64,000 bases of DNA from VBDM01 sp035651815. GTDB taxonomy: Bacteria; Pseudomonadota; Gammaproteobacteria; Burkholderiales; SG8-39. Position numbers and translations under genes: made by a program. The notes beneath the pieces were generated by a model. That model was not told the origin of the DNA, made no database searches, and worked only from the letters and a program-made list of their open reading frames with translations. This document shows, piece after piece, positions 8,493 through 22,050 of this stretch; positions within the stretch are counted from its first letter, which is position 1, and each line of letters starts with the position of its first letter. The stretch spans positions 1 to 64,000 of the forward strand of contig DASRFB010000071.1 of the NCBI GenBank assembly GCA_035651815.1. Direction: 5' to 3'.

Positions 8493-9907
8493 CACATGTT
8501 GAGCGGGCGCTTGTCGACCGCGAGCGCCGCCTCGTGCATCACTTCGGAGAGCGACGGGTGCGCGTGCACCACGCGCGCGATGTCCTCGGAGCTCGCGCGG
8601 AACTCCATCGCCACGACCGCCTCGGCGATCAGCTCGGAGGCGTGGGTGTTGATGACGTGCACGCCGAGGATCTCGTCGGTCTTCGCGTGCGCGAGCATCT
8701 TCACGAACCCGTGCGTGTCGCCGTGTCCGAGCGCGCGGCCGTTGGCCGAGAACGGGAACTGGCCCGCGCGGTACGGCGTGCCGTCGGCCTTGAGCTGCTG
8801 CTCGGTCCTGCCGACCCACGCGATCTCGGGCGCCGTGTAGATCACCCACGGAATCGTCTCCAGGTTCACGTGCGCCTTCTGGCCCGCGATCAGCTCGGCC
8901 ACCATCACGCCCTCCTCCTCGCCCTTATGCGCGAGCATCGGCCCGCGCACCACGTCGCCGATCGCGAAGACGTTCGGCAGGCTCGTGCGGCACTGGTCGT
9001 CGACCTCGACGAAGCCGCGGCCGTCGATCTTCAGCCCCACCGCCTCGGCGCCGAGCCCGTCGGTGTTCGGCACGCGGCCGATCGAGACGATCAGCCGGTC
9101 GCATTCCAGCTTTTTCGCGGCGCCCTCGTGCTCGTAATTCACGGTGACGCCCTGCTTCGTCACGTCGACTTTTCCGATCTTCGCCGAGAGCTGGATATCG
9201 AGCGCCTGCTCCCGCGTGAAGATCCGCCACGCTTCCTTCGCGACCATCTCGTCCGCCGCGGCGAGGAACGACGGCAGCGCCTCGAGGATGGTGACCTTGG
9301 AGCCCAGGCGCCGCCAGACCGACCCGAGCTCCAGGCCGATCACGCCCGCGCCGATGACGCCCAGGCGCTTCGGCACGTCGGAAAAGGCGAGCGCGCCGAT
9401 GTTGTCGCAGACGATCTCGTTGTCGACCGGGACGCCGGGCAGATGGCGCGCCTTCGATCCGGTCGCGACGATGACGTACCTGGCCTCGATCGCCTCGCCG
9501 CCGACGTCGAGCTTCCAGCTCTCGCCGCGGCCCACGAACTTGCCGTGGCCCTTGAGCCACGCGATCTTGTTCTTGCGGAACAGGAACTCGATGCCGCCCG
9601 TCATCTTCGAGACGATCGCGTCCTTGCGCGCGAGCATCCTGGCGAGGTCGACCTTGACGCCGGAGACCGAGATGCCGTGGTCGGCGAGGCCCTTCGTCGC
9701 GTGCTCGTATTGCTCCGAGGACTCGAGCAGCGCCTTCGAGGGAATGCAGCCGACGTTGAGGCAGGTCCCGCCCAGGGCGGGCTTGCCGGAAGGCGCCTTC
9801 CAGTCGTCGGCGCACGCGGTCTTCATCCCGAGCTGCGCGCAGCGGATCGCCGCGATGTAGCCCGCGGGCCCTGCGCCGATGACGACGACGTCGAAGGTCT
9901 GCGCCAT
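8492..9907 (-). CDS. lpdA: Dihydrolipoyl dehydrogenase (E3)
   Basis: A 471-residue flavoprotein that reoxidises dihydrolipoamide with NAD+, serving 2-oxoglutarate dehydrogenase and probably other complexes. Seen are the FAD-binding GAGPAGYIAA at the N-terminus, the redox disulfide C49/C54 in GGTCLNVGC, the NAD-binding GAGVIGLELGSVW, the FAIGDV FAD contact, and the C-terminal HAHPSLSEV with the catalytic His-Glu pair. It lies 4 bases after odhB and overlaps zapE, in the order sucA-odhB-lpdA typical of proteobacterial 2-oxoglutarate dehydrogenase operons. Length is normal for the family. Confidence 0.96.
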   Translation of the reverse strand: MAQTFDVVVIGAGPAGYIAAIRCAQLGMKTACADDWKAPSGKPALGGTCLNVGCIPSKALLESSEQYEHATKGLADHGISVSGVKVDLARMLARKDAIVSKMTGGIEFLFRKNKIAWLKGHGKFVGRGESWKLDVGGEAIEARYVIVATGSKARHLPGVPVDNEIVCDNIGALAFSDVPKRLGVIGAGVIGLELGSVWRRLGSKVTILEALPSFLAAADEMVAKEAWRIFTREQALDIQLSAKIGKVDVTKQGVTVNYEHEGAAKKLECDRLIVSIGRVPNTDGLGAEAVGLKIDGRGFVEVDDQCRTSLPNVFAIGDVVRGPMLAHKGEEEGVMVAELIAGQKAHVNLETIPWVIYTAPEIAWVGRTEQQLKADGTPYRAGQFPFSANGRALGHGDTHGFVKMLAHAKTDEILGVHVINTHASELIAEAVVAMEFRASSEDIARVVHAHPSLSEVMHEAALAVDKRPLNM

Positions 9908-9911
9908 GGGC

Positions 9912-11183
9912 TCAGAGATCCAGCAGCAGGCGCGCCGGATCCTCGAGCGCCTCCTTGATCGCGACCAGCGACAGCACCGCCTCGCGCCCGTCGATGATGC
10001 GGTGGTCGTACGACATCGCCAGGTAGTTCATCGGCCGGATCACGATCTGCCCGTTCTCGACCACCGGGCGCTCCTTGGTCGCGTGGACGCCGAGGATCGC
10101 GGACTGCGGCGGGTTGATGATCGGCGTCGACAGCATCGAGCCGAACACGCCGCCGTTCGAGATCGAGAAGGTGCCGCCGGTCAGCTCCTCGATCGTGAGC
10201 TTGCCCTCCTGCGCGCGCTTGCCGAAGTCGGCGATCTTCTTCTCGATCTCGGCGAAGTTGAGCTGGTCGCAGTCGCGCAGGATCGGCACGACCAGGCCGC
10301 GCGGGCTGCCGACGGCGATGCCGACGTCGAAGTAGCCGTGGTAGACGATGTCGCTGCCGTCGATCGAGGCGTTGACGACCGGATATTTCTTGAGCGCGTA
10401 CACGGCCGCCTTGACGAAGAAGGACATGAAGCCCAGGCGCACGCCGTGCTCCTTCTCGAACGCCTCCTGGTGCTTCTTCCTCAGCTCCATCACCGGCTGC
10501 ATGTTCACTTCGTTGAACGTCGTCAGGATCGCGGCGGTCGATTGCGACTGCACCAGGCGCTCGGCGATGCGCGCGCGCAGCCGGCTCATGGGCACGCGCT
10601 GCTCGGGGCGGTCGCCGAGGATGCGGTCGACGTTGACGGGGGCGGGCGCGGGAGGGAGCGGCGCCTTCGCGGCGGCCGGCGGGGTCCCCGCTTGCGCGGG
10701 GGAAGACGTCCTTTCGGCCGCGCCGAGAACGTCCCCCTTCGTGATGCGGCCGTCGCGGCCGGTGCCGGTCAGCCGCGCCGGATCGATGCCCTGCTCCTCG
10801 ACCAGCTTCCTCGCTGCCGGCATCAGGCGCGCGTCCTCGCGCGCCTCCTTGGCCGGGGTGGCGGGCGTCGCTGGAACGGGCCTGGCCTCGGGCTTGATCC
10901 CGGCGGGCGCGGGCGACGTTGCGGACGCGGACGAGGCGGCCTCCGCCTCGGTGTCGATGGTCGCGATCGCCTCGCCGGCGACGACGGTGGAGCCGTCGCC
11001 CTTCGCGATCTTCGTCAGCACGCCGTCCGCGGGCGCGGGCAGCTCGAGCACCACCTTGTCGGTCTCGACGTCGACGAGGTTCTCGTCGCGCTTGACCGCC
11101 TCGCCGGCCTTCTTGTGCCACGCGAGCAGCGTGGCCTCCGCAACCGATTCCGACAGTTGCGGCACCTTCACCTCGACTAGCAT
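9912..11183 (-). CDS. odhB: 2-oxoglutarate dehydrogenase E2, dihydrolipoyl succinyltransferase
   Basis: A 423-residue E2 component that transfers the succinyl group from lipoamide to CoA. The order is an N-terminal lipoyl domain (lipoylated Lys43 in ETDKVVLE), a Pro/Ala-rich hinge, the E3-binding domain (about 120-160, ARKLVEEQGID and GRDGRITKGDVL), a second flexible linker, and the catalytic core ending with SYDHRIIDGREAV, which holds the active His and Asp. It follows sucA after a 162-base gap that contains a terminator-like hairpin and one copy of the dispersed palindromic repeat, unlike the tight spacing elsewhere in this operon. Confidence 0.95.
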   Translation of the reverse strand: MLVEVKVPQLSESVAEATLLAWHKKAGEAVKRDENLVDVETDKVVLELPAPADGVLTKIAKGDGSTVVAGEAIATIDTEAEAASSASATSPAPAGIKPEARPVPATPATPAKEAREDARLMPAARKLVEEQGIDPARLTGTGRDGRITKGDVLGAAERTSSPAQAGTPPAAAKAPLPPAPAPVNVDRILGDRPEQRVPMSRLRARIAERLVQSQSTAAILTTFNEVNMQPVMELRKKHQEAFEKEHGVRLGFMSFFVKAAVYALKKYPVVNASIDGSDIVYHGYFDVGIAVGSPRGLVVPILRDCDQLNFAEIEKKIADFGKRAQEGKLTIEELTGGTFSISNGGVFGSMLSTPIINPPQSAILGVHATKERPVVENGQIVIRPMNYLAMSYDHRIIDGREAVLSLVAIKEALEDPARLLLDL

Positions 11184-11240
11184 CGATCGCTCCGTTCGGT
11201 TTTTTCACCGGCTTCGGCTGAGCTTCCGCCGGTGTACCGC

Positions 11241-11262
11241 AAAAAACCAGCGCGTAACGCGC
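11241..11262 (-). terminator. Terminator-like hairpin between sucA and odhB
   Basis: On the minus strand a GCGCG/CGCGC stem with a TTA loop is followed by TGG and six T. It lies inside the sucA-odhB gap, past the palindromic repeat. The stem is short, so it is more likely a partial terminator or attenuator that lowers odhB-lpdA transcription than a full stop. Confidence 0.4.
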
Positions 11263-11274
11263 CGGAACACGTTT

Positions 11275-11344
11275 GTCGTCCTGAGCGAAGCGAAGGACCT
11301 GCTTTTCCGGAAAAAAGCAGATTCTTCGCTGCGCTCAGAATGAC
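11275..11344. repeat. Dispersed palindromic repeat, copy A
   Basis: An imperfect inverted repeat of 70 bases. The left arm carries TCCTGAGCGAAGCGAAGGA then CCTGCTTTT; the right arm is the near-complementary AAAAGCAGATTCTTCGCTG then CGCTCAGAATGAC. Only a few bases separate the arms, so transcripts would form a long hairpin. It ends one base before the sucA stop codon. Copies B, C and D lie at 27927, 36235 and 40403. Confidence 0.85.
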
Positions 11345-11345
11345 A

Positions 11346-14186
<2,841 letters not shown>

Positions 14187-14201
14187 TTCAGGTCTCCAGA
14201 T

Positions 14202-14218
14202 GGGGGCGCAATGCCCCC
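14202..14218 (-). promoter_or_regulatory. Hairpin between gltA and sucA
   Basis: On the minus strand GGGGGC, loop ATTGC, GCCCCC forms a compact stem 15 bases before the sucA start and just above its GGAG ribosome site. No T-run follows, so it is more likely an RNA processing or translation-tuning element in the operon than a terminator. Confidence 0.35.
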
Positions 14219-14244
14219 TTGGCAATAGCGCGGGAAGGCGGGGC

Positions 14245-15539
<1,295 letters not shown>

Positions 15540-15543
<4 letters not shown>

Positions 15544-15797
15544 TGCGTCTCCCGAATTTGGCAGCGCCGCAGCTCTTCCACGACGGCGCTCATGGCGGGA
15601 TCGGCGCAATCGGCGCGGCCGCTCACCAGATCCCACAGATCGTTGTCACTGTACTCCAGCAGCGTTTCGAACGCGCGCAGCCGCTCGCCCGCGAGACCGG
15701 GTCCATGCCGGTCGAGGTAGGCCCGCAGGACGAGATCGTTCTCGAGCAGCCCGCGCCGGCAGCGCCACTCCAGTCTCCTGAGCTCGGCCGCTTCCAT
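15540..15797 (-). CDS. sdhE: FAD assembly factor SdhE
   Basis: An 85-residue soluble protein that promotes covalent flavinylation of SdhA. The hallmark RGxxE motif is R15-G16-L17-L18-E19, preceded by the Trp/Arg-rich stretch LEWRCR. The FETLLEYSDNDLWDLVSG helix region is also typical of the YgfY/DUF339 family. It starts 5 bases after sdhB and overlaps gltA by 4 bases, the common betaproteobacterial order sdhB-sdhE-gltA. The same frame runs open through sdhB in antisense-like nonsense, so the ATG was set by the family N-terminus. Confidence 0.92.
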
Positions 15798-15802
15798 GGA
15801 CG

Positions 15803-16501
15803 CTAGACCGCCCGCTTCACCATCAATTCCTTGATGTGGCCGATCGCGCGCGTCGGGTTCAACCCCTTCGGACAGGCGTCGACGCAGTTCATGATCGTGT
15901 GGCAGCGGAACAGACGGTAGGGGTCCTCGAGATTGTCGAGGCGATCGCCCGTGGCCTGGTCGCGGCTGTCGGCGACGAACCGGTAAGCCCACAGCAGCCC
16001 CGCCGGGCCGACGAACTTGTCCGGGTTCCACCAATATGAGGGGCACGCCGTCGAGCAGCAGGCGCACAGGATGCACTCCCACAGCCCGTTCAGCTGATCG
16101 CGCTCCTCGGGCGACTGCAGCCGCTCCTTCTCCGGCGCCGGGTCGTGGTTCTGGAGATACGGCTTGATCGAGTGGTACTGGTTGAAGAACTGCGTCATGT
16201 CCACGATCAGGTCGCGGATCACGGGCAGGCCGGGGAGCGGGCGCAGCTCGACCGGCTCCTTCAGGTCGGCGAGCTTGGTGATGCACGCGAGGCCGTTCTT
16301 GCCGTTGATGTTCATCGCGTCGGAGCCGCACACGCCCTCGCGGCAGGAGCGGCGCAGCGCCAGGCTGTCGTCGACCTGCTCCTTGATCCGCACCAGCGCG
16401 TCGAGCAGCATGCGGTCGTGCGGATCGAGCTGGACGTCGTAGTCCTTCATGTAGGGCTTCGCGTCCTTCTCGGGGTCGTAGCGGAATATGCGGAATCGCA
16501 T
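15803..16501 (-). CDS. sdhB: Succinate dehydrogenase iron-sulfur subunit
   Basis: A 232-residue subunit carrying three Fe-S clusters between the SdhA flavin and the membrane quinone site. The N-terminal plant-type ferredoxin domain shows C53, C58 and C73. The C-terminal domain shows C143-x2-C146-x2-C149 and C153 (ILCACCSTACPSYWW), then the CHTIMNCVDACPKGLNP motif. Length and order are normal. Its ATG overlaps the sdhA stop as TGATG. Confidence 0.96.
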   Translation of the reverse strand: MRFRIFRYDPEKDAKPYMKDYDVQLDPHDRMLLDALVRIKEQVDDSLALRRSCREGVCGSDAMNINGKNGLACITKLADLKEPVELRPLPGLPVIRDLIVDMTQFFNQYHSIKPYLQNHDPAPEKERLQSPEERDQLNGLWECILCACCSTACPSYWWNPDKFVGPAGLLWAYRFVADSRDQATGDRLDNLEDPYRLFRCHTIMNCVDACPKGLNPTRAIGHIKELMVKRAV

Positions 16502-18264
16502 CAGTAGGTTCTCACCTTGGGTTCGATGGCATCGACCGTGAGCGGCTTCATGTGCACCGGCTTGTACTCCAGCCGGTCGCCGTCCTTGTACCAGAGCGTG
16601 TGCCTGAGCCAGTTGACGTCGTCGCGCTTGTGGAAGTCGGCGCGGTCGTGCGCGCCGCGGCTCTCCTTGCGCGCCTCGGCCGAGACCATCGATGCGCGCG
16701 CGACCTCGACCAGGTTGTCGAGCTCGAGCGCCTCGATGCGCGCGGTGTTGAACACCTTGCTCTTGTCCTGGATCTCGGTGCGCGTCGCGCGGTCGCAGAC
16801 CTCGAAGATCTTCTTCACGCCCGAGGCGAGCAGGTCCGGGAAGCGGAACACGCCGCAGTGCGCCTGCATCGTGCGGCGCATCTCGCGCGCGACCTCGGCG
16901 ACGCGCTCGCCGCCCTTCTGGCCGTCGAGGCGCGCGAGGCGCGCGAGGCTCGCGTCGCCCGCGTCCTTCGGCAGGTCCGGGATCCCGGGATTCTCGCCCA
17001 GGAATTTCTCGATCGAGTCCGCCGACGCCTTGCCGAAGACGAGCAGGTCGGTGAGCGAGTTGGTGCCGAGGCGGTTCGCGCCGTGCACCGAGGCGCACGC
17101 GACCTCGCCCGCGGCGTAGAAGCCCGGGACGGCGGTCTCCGGGTTGCCGCTCTTCGGAACGACGACCTCGCCGAGATAGTTGGTCGGGATCCCGCCCATC
17201 TGGTAGTGCGCCGTCGGCACGACCGGGATGGGATCCTTCACCGGGTCGACGTTCGCGAACTTCTTCGAGATCTCGGCGATGCCGGGCAGGCGCTTCTCGA
17301 TCGTCTCGCGGCCGAGGTGGTCGAGCTTGAGCAGCAGGTAGTCGCCGTCCTTGCCGGCGCCGCGCCCTTCCTTGATCTCGGTCGCCATCGCGCGCGACAC
17401 CACGTCGCGCGAGGCGAGGTCCTTGAGGTTCGGCGCGTAGCGCTCCATGAAGCGCTCGCCGTTCTTGTTCAGCAGGTAGCCGCCCTCGCCGCGCACGCCC
17501 TCGGTGATCAGCACGCCGGCGCCGGCGACGCCGGTCGGATGGAACTGCCAGAACTCCATGTCCTCGAGCGGGATTCCCGCGCGCGCGGCCATGCCGAGGC
17601 CGTCGCCCGTGTTGATGAACGCGTTGGTGGTGGACGCGAAGATCCGCCCGGCGCCGCCGGTCGCGAACAGGGTCGCGCGCCCCTGCAGCAGCGAGACCTC
17701 GCCGGTCTCCATCTCGAGCGCGGTGACGCCCAGCACCCGGCCGTCCGCGCCGCGGATGAGATCGAGCGCCATCCACTCGACGAAGAACTGGGTGTTGGCG
17801 CGCACGTTGCGCTGGTACAGCGTGTGCAGCATCGCGTGGCCGGTGCGGTCGGCGGCGCAGCACGAGCGCTGCACCGGGCGCTCGCCGAAGTTCATCGAAT
17901 GCCCGCCGAAAGGCCGCTGGTAGACGGTGCCGTCCTCGTTGCGGTCGAACGGCATGCCGTAGTGCTCGAGCTCGTAGACCGCGCGCGGGGCTTCGCGGAC
18001 CATGAACTCGATCGCGTCCTGGTCGCCGAGCCAGTCCGAGCCCTTGACCGTGTCGTACATGTGCCACAGCCACGAGTCCTCGCTCATGTTGCCGAGCGCG
18101 GCGCCGATGCCGCCCTGCGCCGCGACGGTGTGCGAGCGTGTCGGGAACACCTTCGAGAGCACCGCGACGCGCAAGCCGGCTTCCGCGAGCTGCAGCGAGG
18201 CGCGCAGCCCGGCGCCGCCCGCGCCCACCACGACCACGTCGAAGCTGCGCCGGATGAGCGCCAC
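16501..18264 (-). CDS. sdhA: Succinate dehydrogenase flavoprotein subunit
   Basis: A 587-residue catalytic subunit that oxidises succinate to fumarate with covalently bound FAD. Seen are the FAD-binding GAGGAGLRASLQL, the flavin-linking His in TRSHTVAAQGG, the QFHPTGVAGAGVL substrate region, and the C-terminal RGAHDRADF. The start is GTG, directly next to the sdhD stop, with a strong GGAGG site 6 bases before it. It forms the operon sdhC-sdhD-sdhA-sdhB-sdhE with short overlaps. Confidence 0.96.
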   Translation of the reverse strand: MALIRRSFDVVVVGAGGAGLRASLQLAEAGLRVAVLSKVFPTRSHTVAAQGGIGAALGNMSEDSWLWHMYDTVKGSDWLGDQDAIEFMVREAPRAVYELEHYGMPFDRNEDGTVYQRPFGGHSMNFGERPVQRSCCAADRTGHAMLHTLYQRNVRANTQFFVEWMALDLIRGADGRVLGVTALEMETGEVSLLQGRATLFATGGAGRIFASTTNAFINTGDGLGMAARAGIPLEDMEFWQFHPTGVAGAGVLITEGVRGEGGYLLNKNGERFMERYAPNLKDLASRDVVSRAMATEIKEGRGAGKDGDYLLLKLDHLGRETIEKRLPGIAEISKKFANVDPVKDPIPVVPTAHYQMGGIPTNYLGEVVVPKSGNPETAVPGFYAAGEVACASVHGANRLGTNSLTDLLVFGKASADSIEKFLGENPGIPDLPKDAGDASLARLARLDGQKGGERVAEVAREMRRTMQAHCGVFRFPDLLASGVKKIFEVCDRATRTEIQDKSKVFNTARIEALELDNLVEVARASMVSAEARKESRGAHDRADFHKRDDVNWLRHTLWYKDGDRLEYKPVHMKPLTVDAIEPKVRTY

Positions 18265-18612
18265 TCAGATCCTCCAGAGGATCTGCAGCGCCCAGGCGCC
18301 GCAGCCGATGAGCAGGAGCGCCGTCGCCGCCTCGAGCGCGAGCCGCAGGCCGGTCGGCTTCACGTAATCCATCCAGATGTCGCGCATCCCGACCCAGGCG
18401 TGCGCGAGCACGCTCGCCGCGAACAGGAACGTGGCGAAGCGCATCCAGCCCGGCGCGAAGAGCGATTTCCAGGCGGCGTAGCTCGGCGGCCCCGAGGCGA
18501 GCAGCAGCGTGACGAACAGCAGCGTATACAGCGCCATGAACGCCGCCGACACGCGCTGGACCATCCAGCCCCCGAGCCCGTAGTGCGCGCCGACGACGAC
18601 CCGCTTCACCAT
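18265..18612 (-). CDS. sdhD: Succinate dehydrogenase membrane anchor subunit D
   Basis: A 115-residue inner-membrane anchor with three hydrophobic segments (about 20-42, 55-78 and 88-112). The AHAWVGMRDIWMDY stretch contains the haem-ligand His and the Asp-Tyr near the quinone site expected of SdhD. The start overlaps the end of sdhC by 7 bases, which favours this ATG over longer frames. It lies directly before sdhA. Confidence 0.92.
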   Translation of the reverse strand: MVKRVVVGAHYGLGGWMVQRVSAAFMALYTLLFVTLLLASGPPSYAAWKSLFAPGWMRFATFLFAASVLAHAWVGMRDIWMDYVKPTGLRLALEAATALLLIGCGAWALQILWRI

Positions 18613-18995
18613 AGCCGCGCCCCGATCACGACCGTGAGCGCGAGGCTCACCGCGAGCACGAGGAAGGCGCTGCGCCGCGCCGACGCGAGCGGCAGGCCGA
18701 CGTCCATGTCGAGGAAGAGGTAGCGGACGCCGGCGCAGAAGTGGTGCAGGTACGACCACAGGAACGCGAGCAGCGCGAGCTTCACGACCGGATGCGAGAC
18801 GTACGCGCGCGCGTGCTCGAAGCCCGCCTCGGAGCCCAGGCTCATTTCGAGCAGGAACAGGAACCACACCAGACCGAGGAACAGCCACGCGCCGCTCACG
18901 CGGTGGAAGATCGAGACCAGGCCGGGAGCGGGAAGATTGAGAAGACTCAGGTTGAACCAGACTGGGCGTTTTCTTTTCGCCGCCAGATCAGGCAT
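18606..18995 (-). CDS. sdhC: Succinate dehydrogenase cytochrome b556 subunit C
   Basis: A 129-residue membrane subunit. The RPVWFNLSLLNLPAPGLVSIFHR opening is the SdhC signature, with the Ser and Arg of the quinone pocket, and three transmembrane segments follow. The HHFCAGVRYLFLD stretch carries the haem ligand. It is the first gene of the TCA operon; AAGGA precedes the ATG, and a TATAAT box lies about 55 bases upstream in the region shared with mdh. Confidence 0.93.
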   Translation of the reverse strand: MPDLAAKRKRPVWFNLSLLNLPAPGLVSIFHRVSGAWLFLGLVWFLFLLEMSLGSEAGFEHARAYVSHPVVKLALLAFLWSYLHHFCAGVRYLFLDMDVGLPLASARRSAFLVLAVSLALTVVIGARLW

Positions 18996-19046
18996 GTAAC
19001 CGCATCCTTCGTTCGCTGGCTTATTGAAGTCTTGACGAGAATCAAG

Positions 19047-19052
19047 ATTATA
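19047..19052 (-). promoter_or_regulatory. Candidate -10 box for the sdhC operon
   Basis: On the minus strand the sequence is TATAAT. It lies 51 bases before the sdhC ATG in the 144-base divergent region. No good -35 hexamer is seen at 16-18 bases, which would fit activator control of the TCA operon. Confidence 0.45.
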
Positions 19053-19070
19053 GCAGGCTCGGCGTCCGAT

Positions 19071-19099
19071 TTGTGCCCTGCAAAATACTCGGGGATAAT
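19071..19099 (+). promoter_or_regulatory. Candidate sigma-70 promoter for the mdh operon
   Basis: TTGTGC at 19071-19076 and GATAAT at 19094-19099 are separated by 17 bases, a near-consensus arrangement. It points toward mdh, whose ATG is at 19140, leaving a leader of about 35 bases. It shares the divergent region with the sdhC -10 box. Confidence 0.55.
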
Positions 19100-19139
19100 C
19101 GCGTCTTCGGTCTCTCGCCCCAGTCCCGAGGAACGCCTC

Positions 19140-20132
<993 letters not shown>

Positions 20133-20143
20133 AGACGGGGTCG

Positions 20144-21151
20144 ATGTCCAAGCCGCTCCACCCCCACGCGGCCTTGTTCAAGGGGGAGCGGCCTTTTCCC
20201 GTCATCCCGTCGTGCGAGCACTTCGCGGGGAACGAGAACTTCATCGCCAAGGCGTTCGAGATCCAGCACAAGCTCGGCCCGATCTTCGACATCACCTGCG
20301 ACTGCGAGGACGGCGCCGCGCCCGGGCGCGAGCGCGAGCACGCCGAGATGATCGTGCGCATGCTCGCCTCGCCCGCGAACCGCTTCCGGCACGCGGGCGT
20401 GCGCATCCACGACTTCAGCCACCCGCACTGGAAGCGCGACGTCGACATCGTGATCGAAGGCGCCGGCGAGCTGCTCTCCTACATCACCTTCCCGAAGGCG
20501 ACCTCGGCGGCCGAGGTCGCCGAGATGATCGCCTACGTCCAGCAGGCGGCCGCGCACCACGGCATCCGGCGCGAGATTCCCGTCCACGCGCTGGTCGAGA
20601 CGCACGGCGGCCTGCGCGAGGCCTACGAGATCGCCGCGCTTCCCTGGATGCAGGCGCTCGCGTTCGGGCAGATGGACTTCGTCTCCAGCCACCACGGCGC
20701 GATCCCCGCCTCCGCGATGCGCTCGCCGGGCCAGTTCGAGCACAAGCTGCTCGCGCGCGCCAAGGCCCGCGTCGCCGCGGCGGCGCTCGGCAACGGCATC
20801 GTGCCGACGCACAACGTGACGCAGGATCTGAAGAACGCGTACGTCACCTACGAGGACGCGTGGCGCGCGCGCCACGAGTACGGCTTCATGCGCATGTGGA
20901 GCATCCACCCGACGCAGATCCAGCCGATCGTCGACGCGATGAAGCCCGACTTCTCGGAGGTGCGCGAGGCGGCCGGGATCCTGCTCGCGGCGCAGCGCGC
21001 CGACTGGGGGCCGATCCAGTACGCGGGCGAGCTCCACGACCGCGCGTCGTACCGCTACTACTGGGAGGTGCTGCAGAAGGCGCGCGTCACCGGCGTGCAG
21101 GTGCCCGAGGACGCCTTGCGCGAGTTCTTCGAGCCCGAAAGGCAGCCATGA
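20144..21151 (+). CDS. CitE/HpcH-family acyl-CoA lyase
   Basis: A 335-residue TIM-barrel lyase of the HpcH/HpaI aldolase-citrate lyase beta-subunit family. Visible motifs are DCEDGAAPG, VRIHD, the Glu of HALVETHGGL and the Asp in FGQMDFVSSHHG, which bind Mg2+ in relatives, and a C-terminal SIHPTQIQPIV. Relatives cleave malyl-CoA, citramalyl-CoA or beta-methylmalyl-CoA. It lies 11 bases after mdh and overlaps prpB by 4 bases. The context suggests a 2- or 3-methylmalyl-CoA or malyl-CoA lyase step, but the substrate cannot be fixed. Lone citE-like genes next to mdh are common in Burkholderiales. Confidence 0.85.
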   Translation: MSKPLHPHAALFKGERPFPVIPSCEHFAGNENFIAKAFEIQHKLGPIFDITCDCEDGAAPGREREHAEMIVRMLASPANRFRHAGVRIHDFSHPHWKRDVDIVIEGAGELLSYITFPKATSAAEVAEMIAYVQQAAAHHGIRREIPVHALVETHGGLREAYEIAALPWMQALAFGQMDFVSSHHGAIPASAMRSPGQFEHKLLARAKARVAAAALGNGIVPTHNVTQDLKNAYVTYEDAWRARHEYGFMRMWSIHPTQIQPIVDAMKPDFSEVREAAGILLAAQRADWGPIQYAGELHDRASYRYYWEVLQKARVTGVQVPEDALREFFEPERQP

Positions 21152-22050
21152 CGCAAGGCGTGAACGAGCATTCGGCCGGCGCCCGGCTGCGCGCCGCCAT
21201 GAAGGCCGAGAAGCCGCTCCAGTGCGTCGGCACGATCAACGCCTACCATGCGCGCCTCGCCGAGCGCGTGGGCTACCAGGCGATCTACCTCTCGGGCGGC
21301 GGCGTCGCGGCCGGCTCGCTCGGGCTGCCCGATCTCGGCATCAGCAACCTCGAGGACGTCCTGACCGACGTGCGCCGCATCACGGACGCGTGCGCGCTGC
21401 CGCTCCTGGTCGACGTCGACACCGGCTTCGGCGCGAGCGCGTTCAACATCGCCCGCACCGTCAAGTCCCTGATCAAGGCCGGCGCCGCGGGAATGCACAT
21501 CGAGGACCAGGTCGGAGCGAAGCGCTGCGGCCACCGCCCCGGGAAGGAGCTGGTGCCGAAGGAAGAGATGGTCGACCGCGTGAAGGCGGCGGTCGACGCG
21601 AAGACCGACCCGCAGTTCGTGGTCATGGCGCGCACCGACGCGCTCGCCGTCGAGGGCCTCGAGCGCGCGATCGAGCGCGCGGTGGCGTGCGTCGCGGCGG
21701 GCGCCGACGCGATCTTCCCCGAGGCGATGACCGACCTCGCCATGTACCGCAAGTTCGCCGACGCGGTGAAGGTGCCGGTGCTCGCCAACATCACCGAGTT
21801 CGGGTCGACGCCGCTGTTCACGCTCGAGGAGCTGCGCTCGGCGAACGTCGCGATCGCGCTCTATCCCCTGTCCGCGTTCCGCGCGATGAACGCCGCGGCG
21901 CTGAAGGTCTACGAGGCGATCCGCGCTGAGGGCACGCAGAAGAGCGTCGTGCCGACGATGCAGACGCGCGCCGACCTCTACGATTATCTCGACTATCATT
22001 CGTACGAGAAGAAGCTGGACCAACTCTTCGCCAGGGACAAGGGCAAATGA
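21148..22050 (+). CDS. prpB: 2-methylisocitrate lyase
   Basis: A 300-residue isocitrate-lyase superfamily enzyme that splits 2-methylisocitrate into succinate and pyruvate, the last step of the methylcitrate cycle. The catalytic KRCGH motif places the active Cys at residue 127. The metal-binding DVDTGFG and MHIEDQ motifs are present, as is the GRTDALA-like ARTDALAVEG stretch. The C-terminal YDYLDYHSYE is typical of PrpB. The start overlaps the CitE-like gene as ATGA and the end overlaps prpC in the same way. Confidence 0.95.
   Translation: MTQGVNEHSAGARLRAAMKAEKPLQCVGTINAYHARLAERVGYQAIYLSGGGVAAGSLGLPDLGISNLEDVLTDVRRITDACALPLLVDVDTGFGASAFNIARTVKSLIKAGAAGMHIEDQVGAKRCGHRPGKELVPKEEMVDRVKAAVDAKTDPQFVVMARTDALAVEGLERAIERAVACVAAGADAIFPEAMTDLAMYRKFADAVKVPVLANITEFGSTPLFTLEELRSANVAIALYPLSAFRAMNAAALKVYEAIRAEGTQKSVVPTMQTRADLYDYLDYHSYEKKLDQLFARDKGK

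Noticed and set aside
8493..8849. Longer N-terminus for ZapE
   Set aside because: The added part lies antisense-like inside lpdA and has no similarity to ZapE; the ATG at 8492 is coupled to the lpdA stop.
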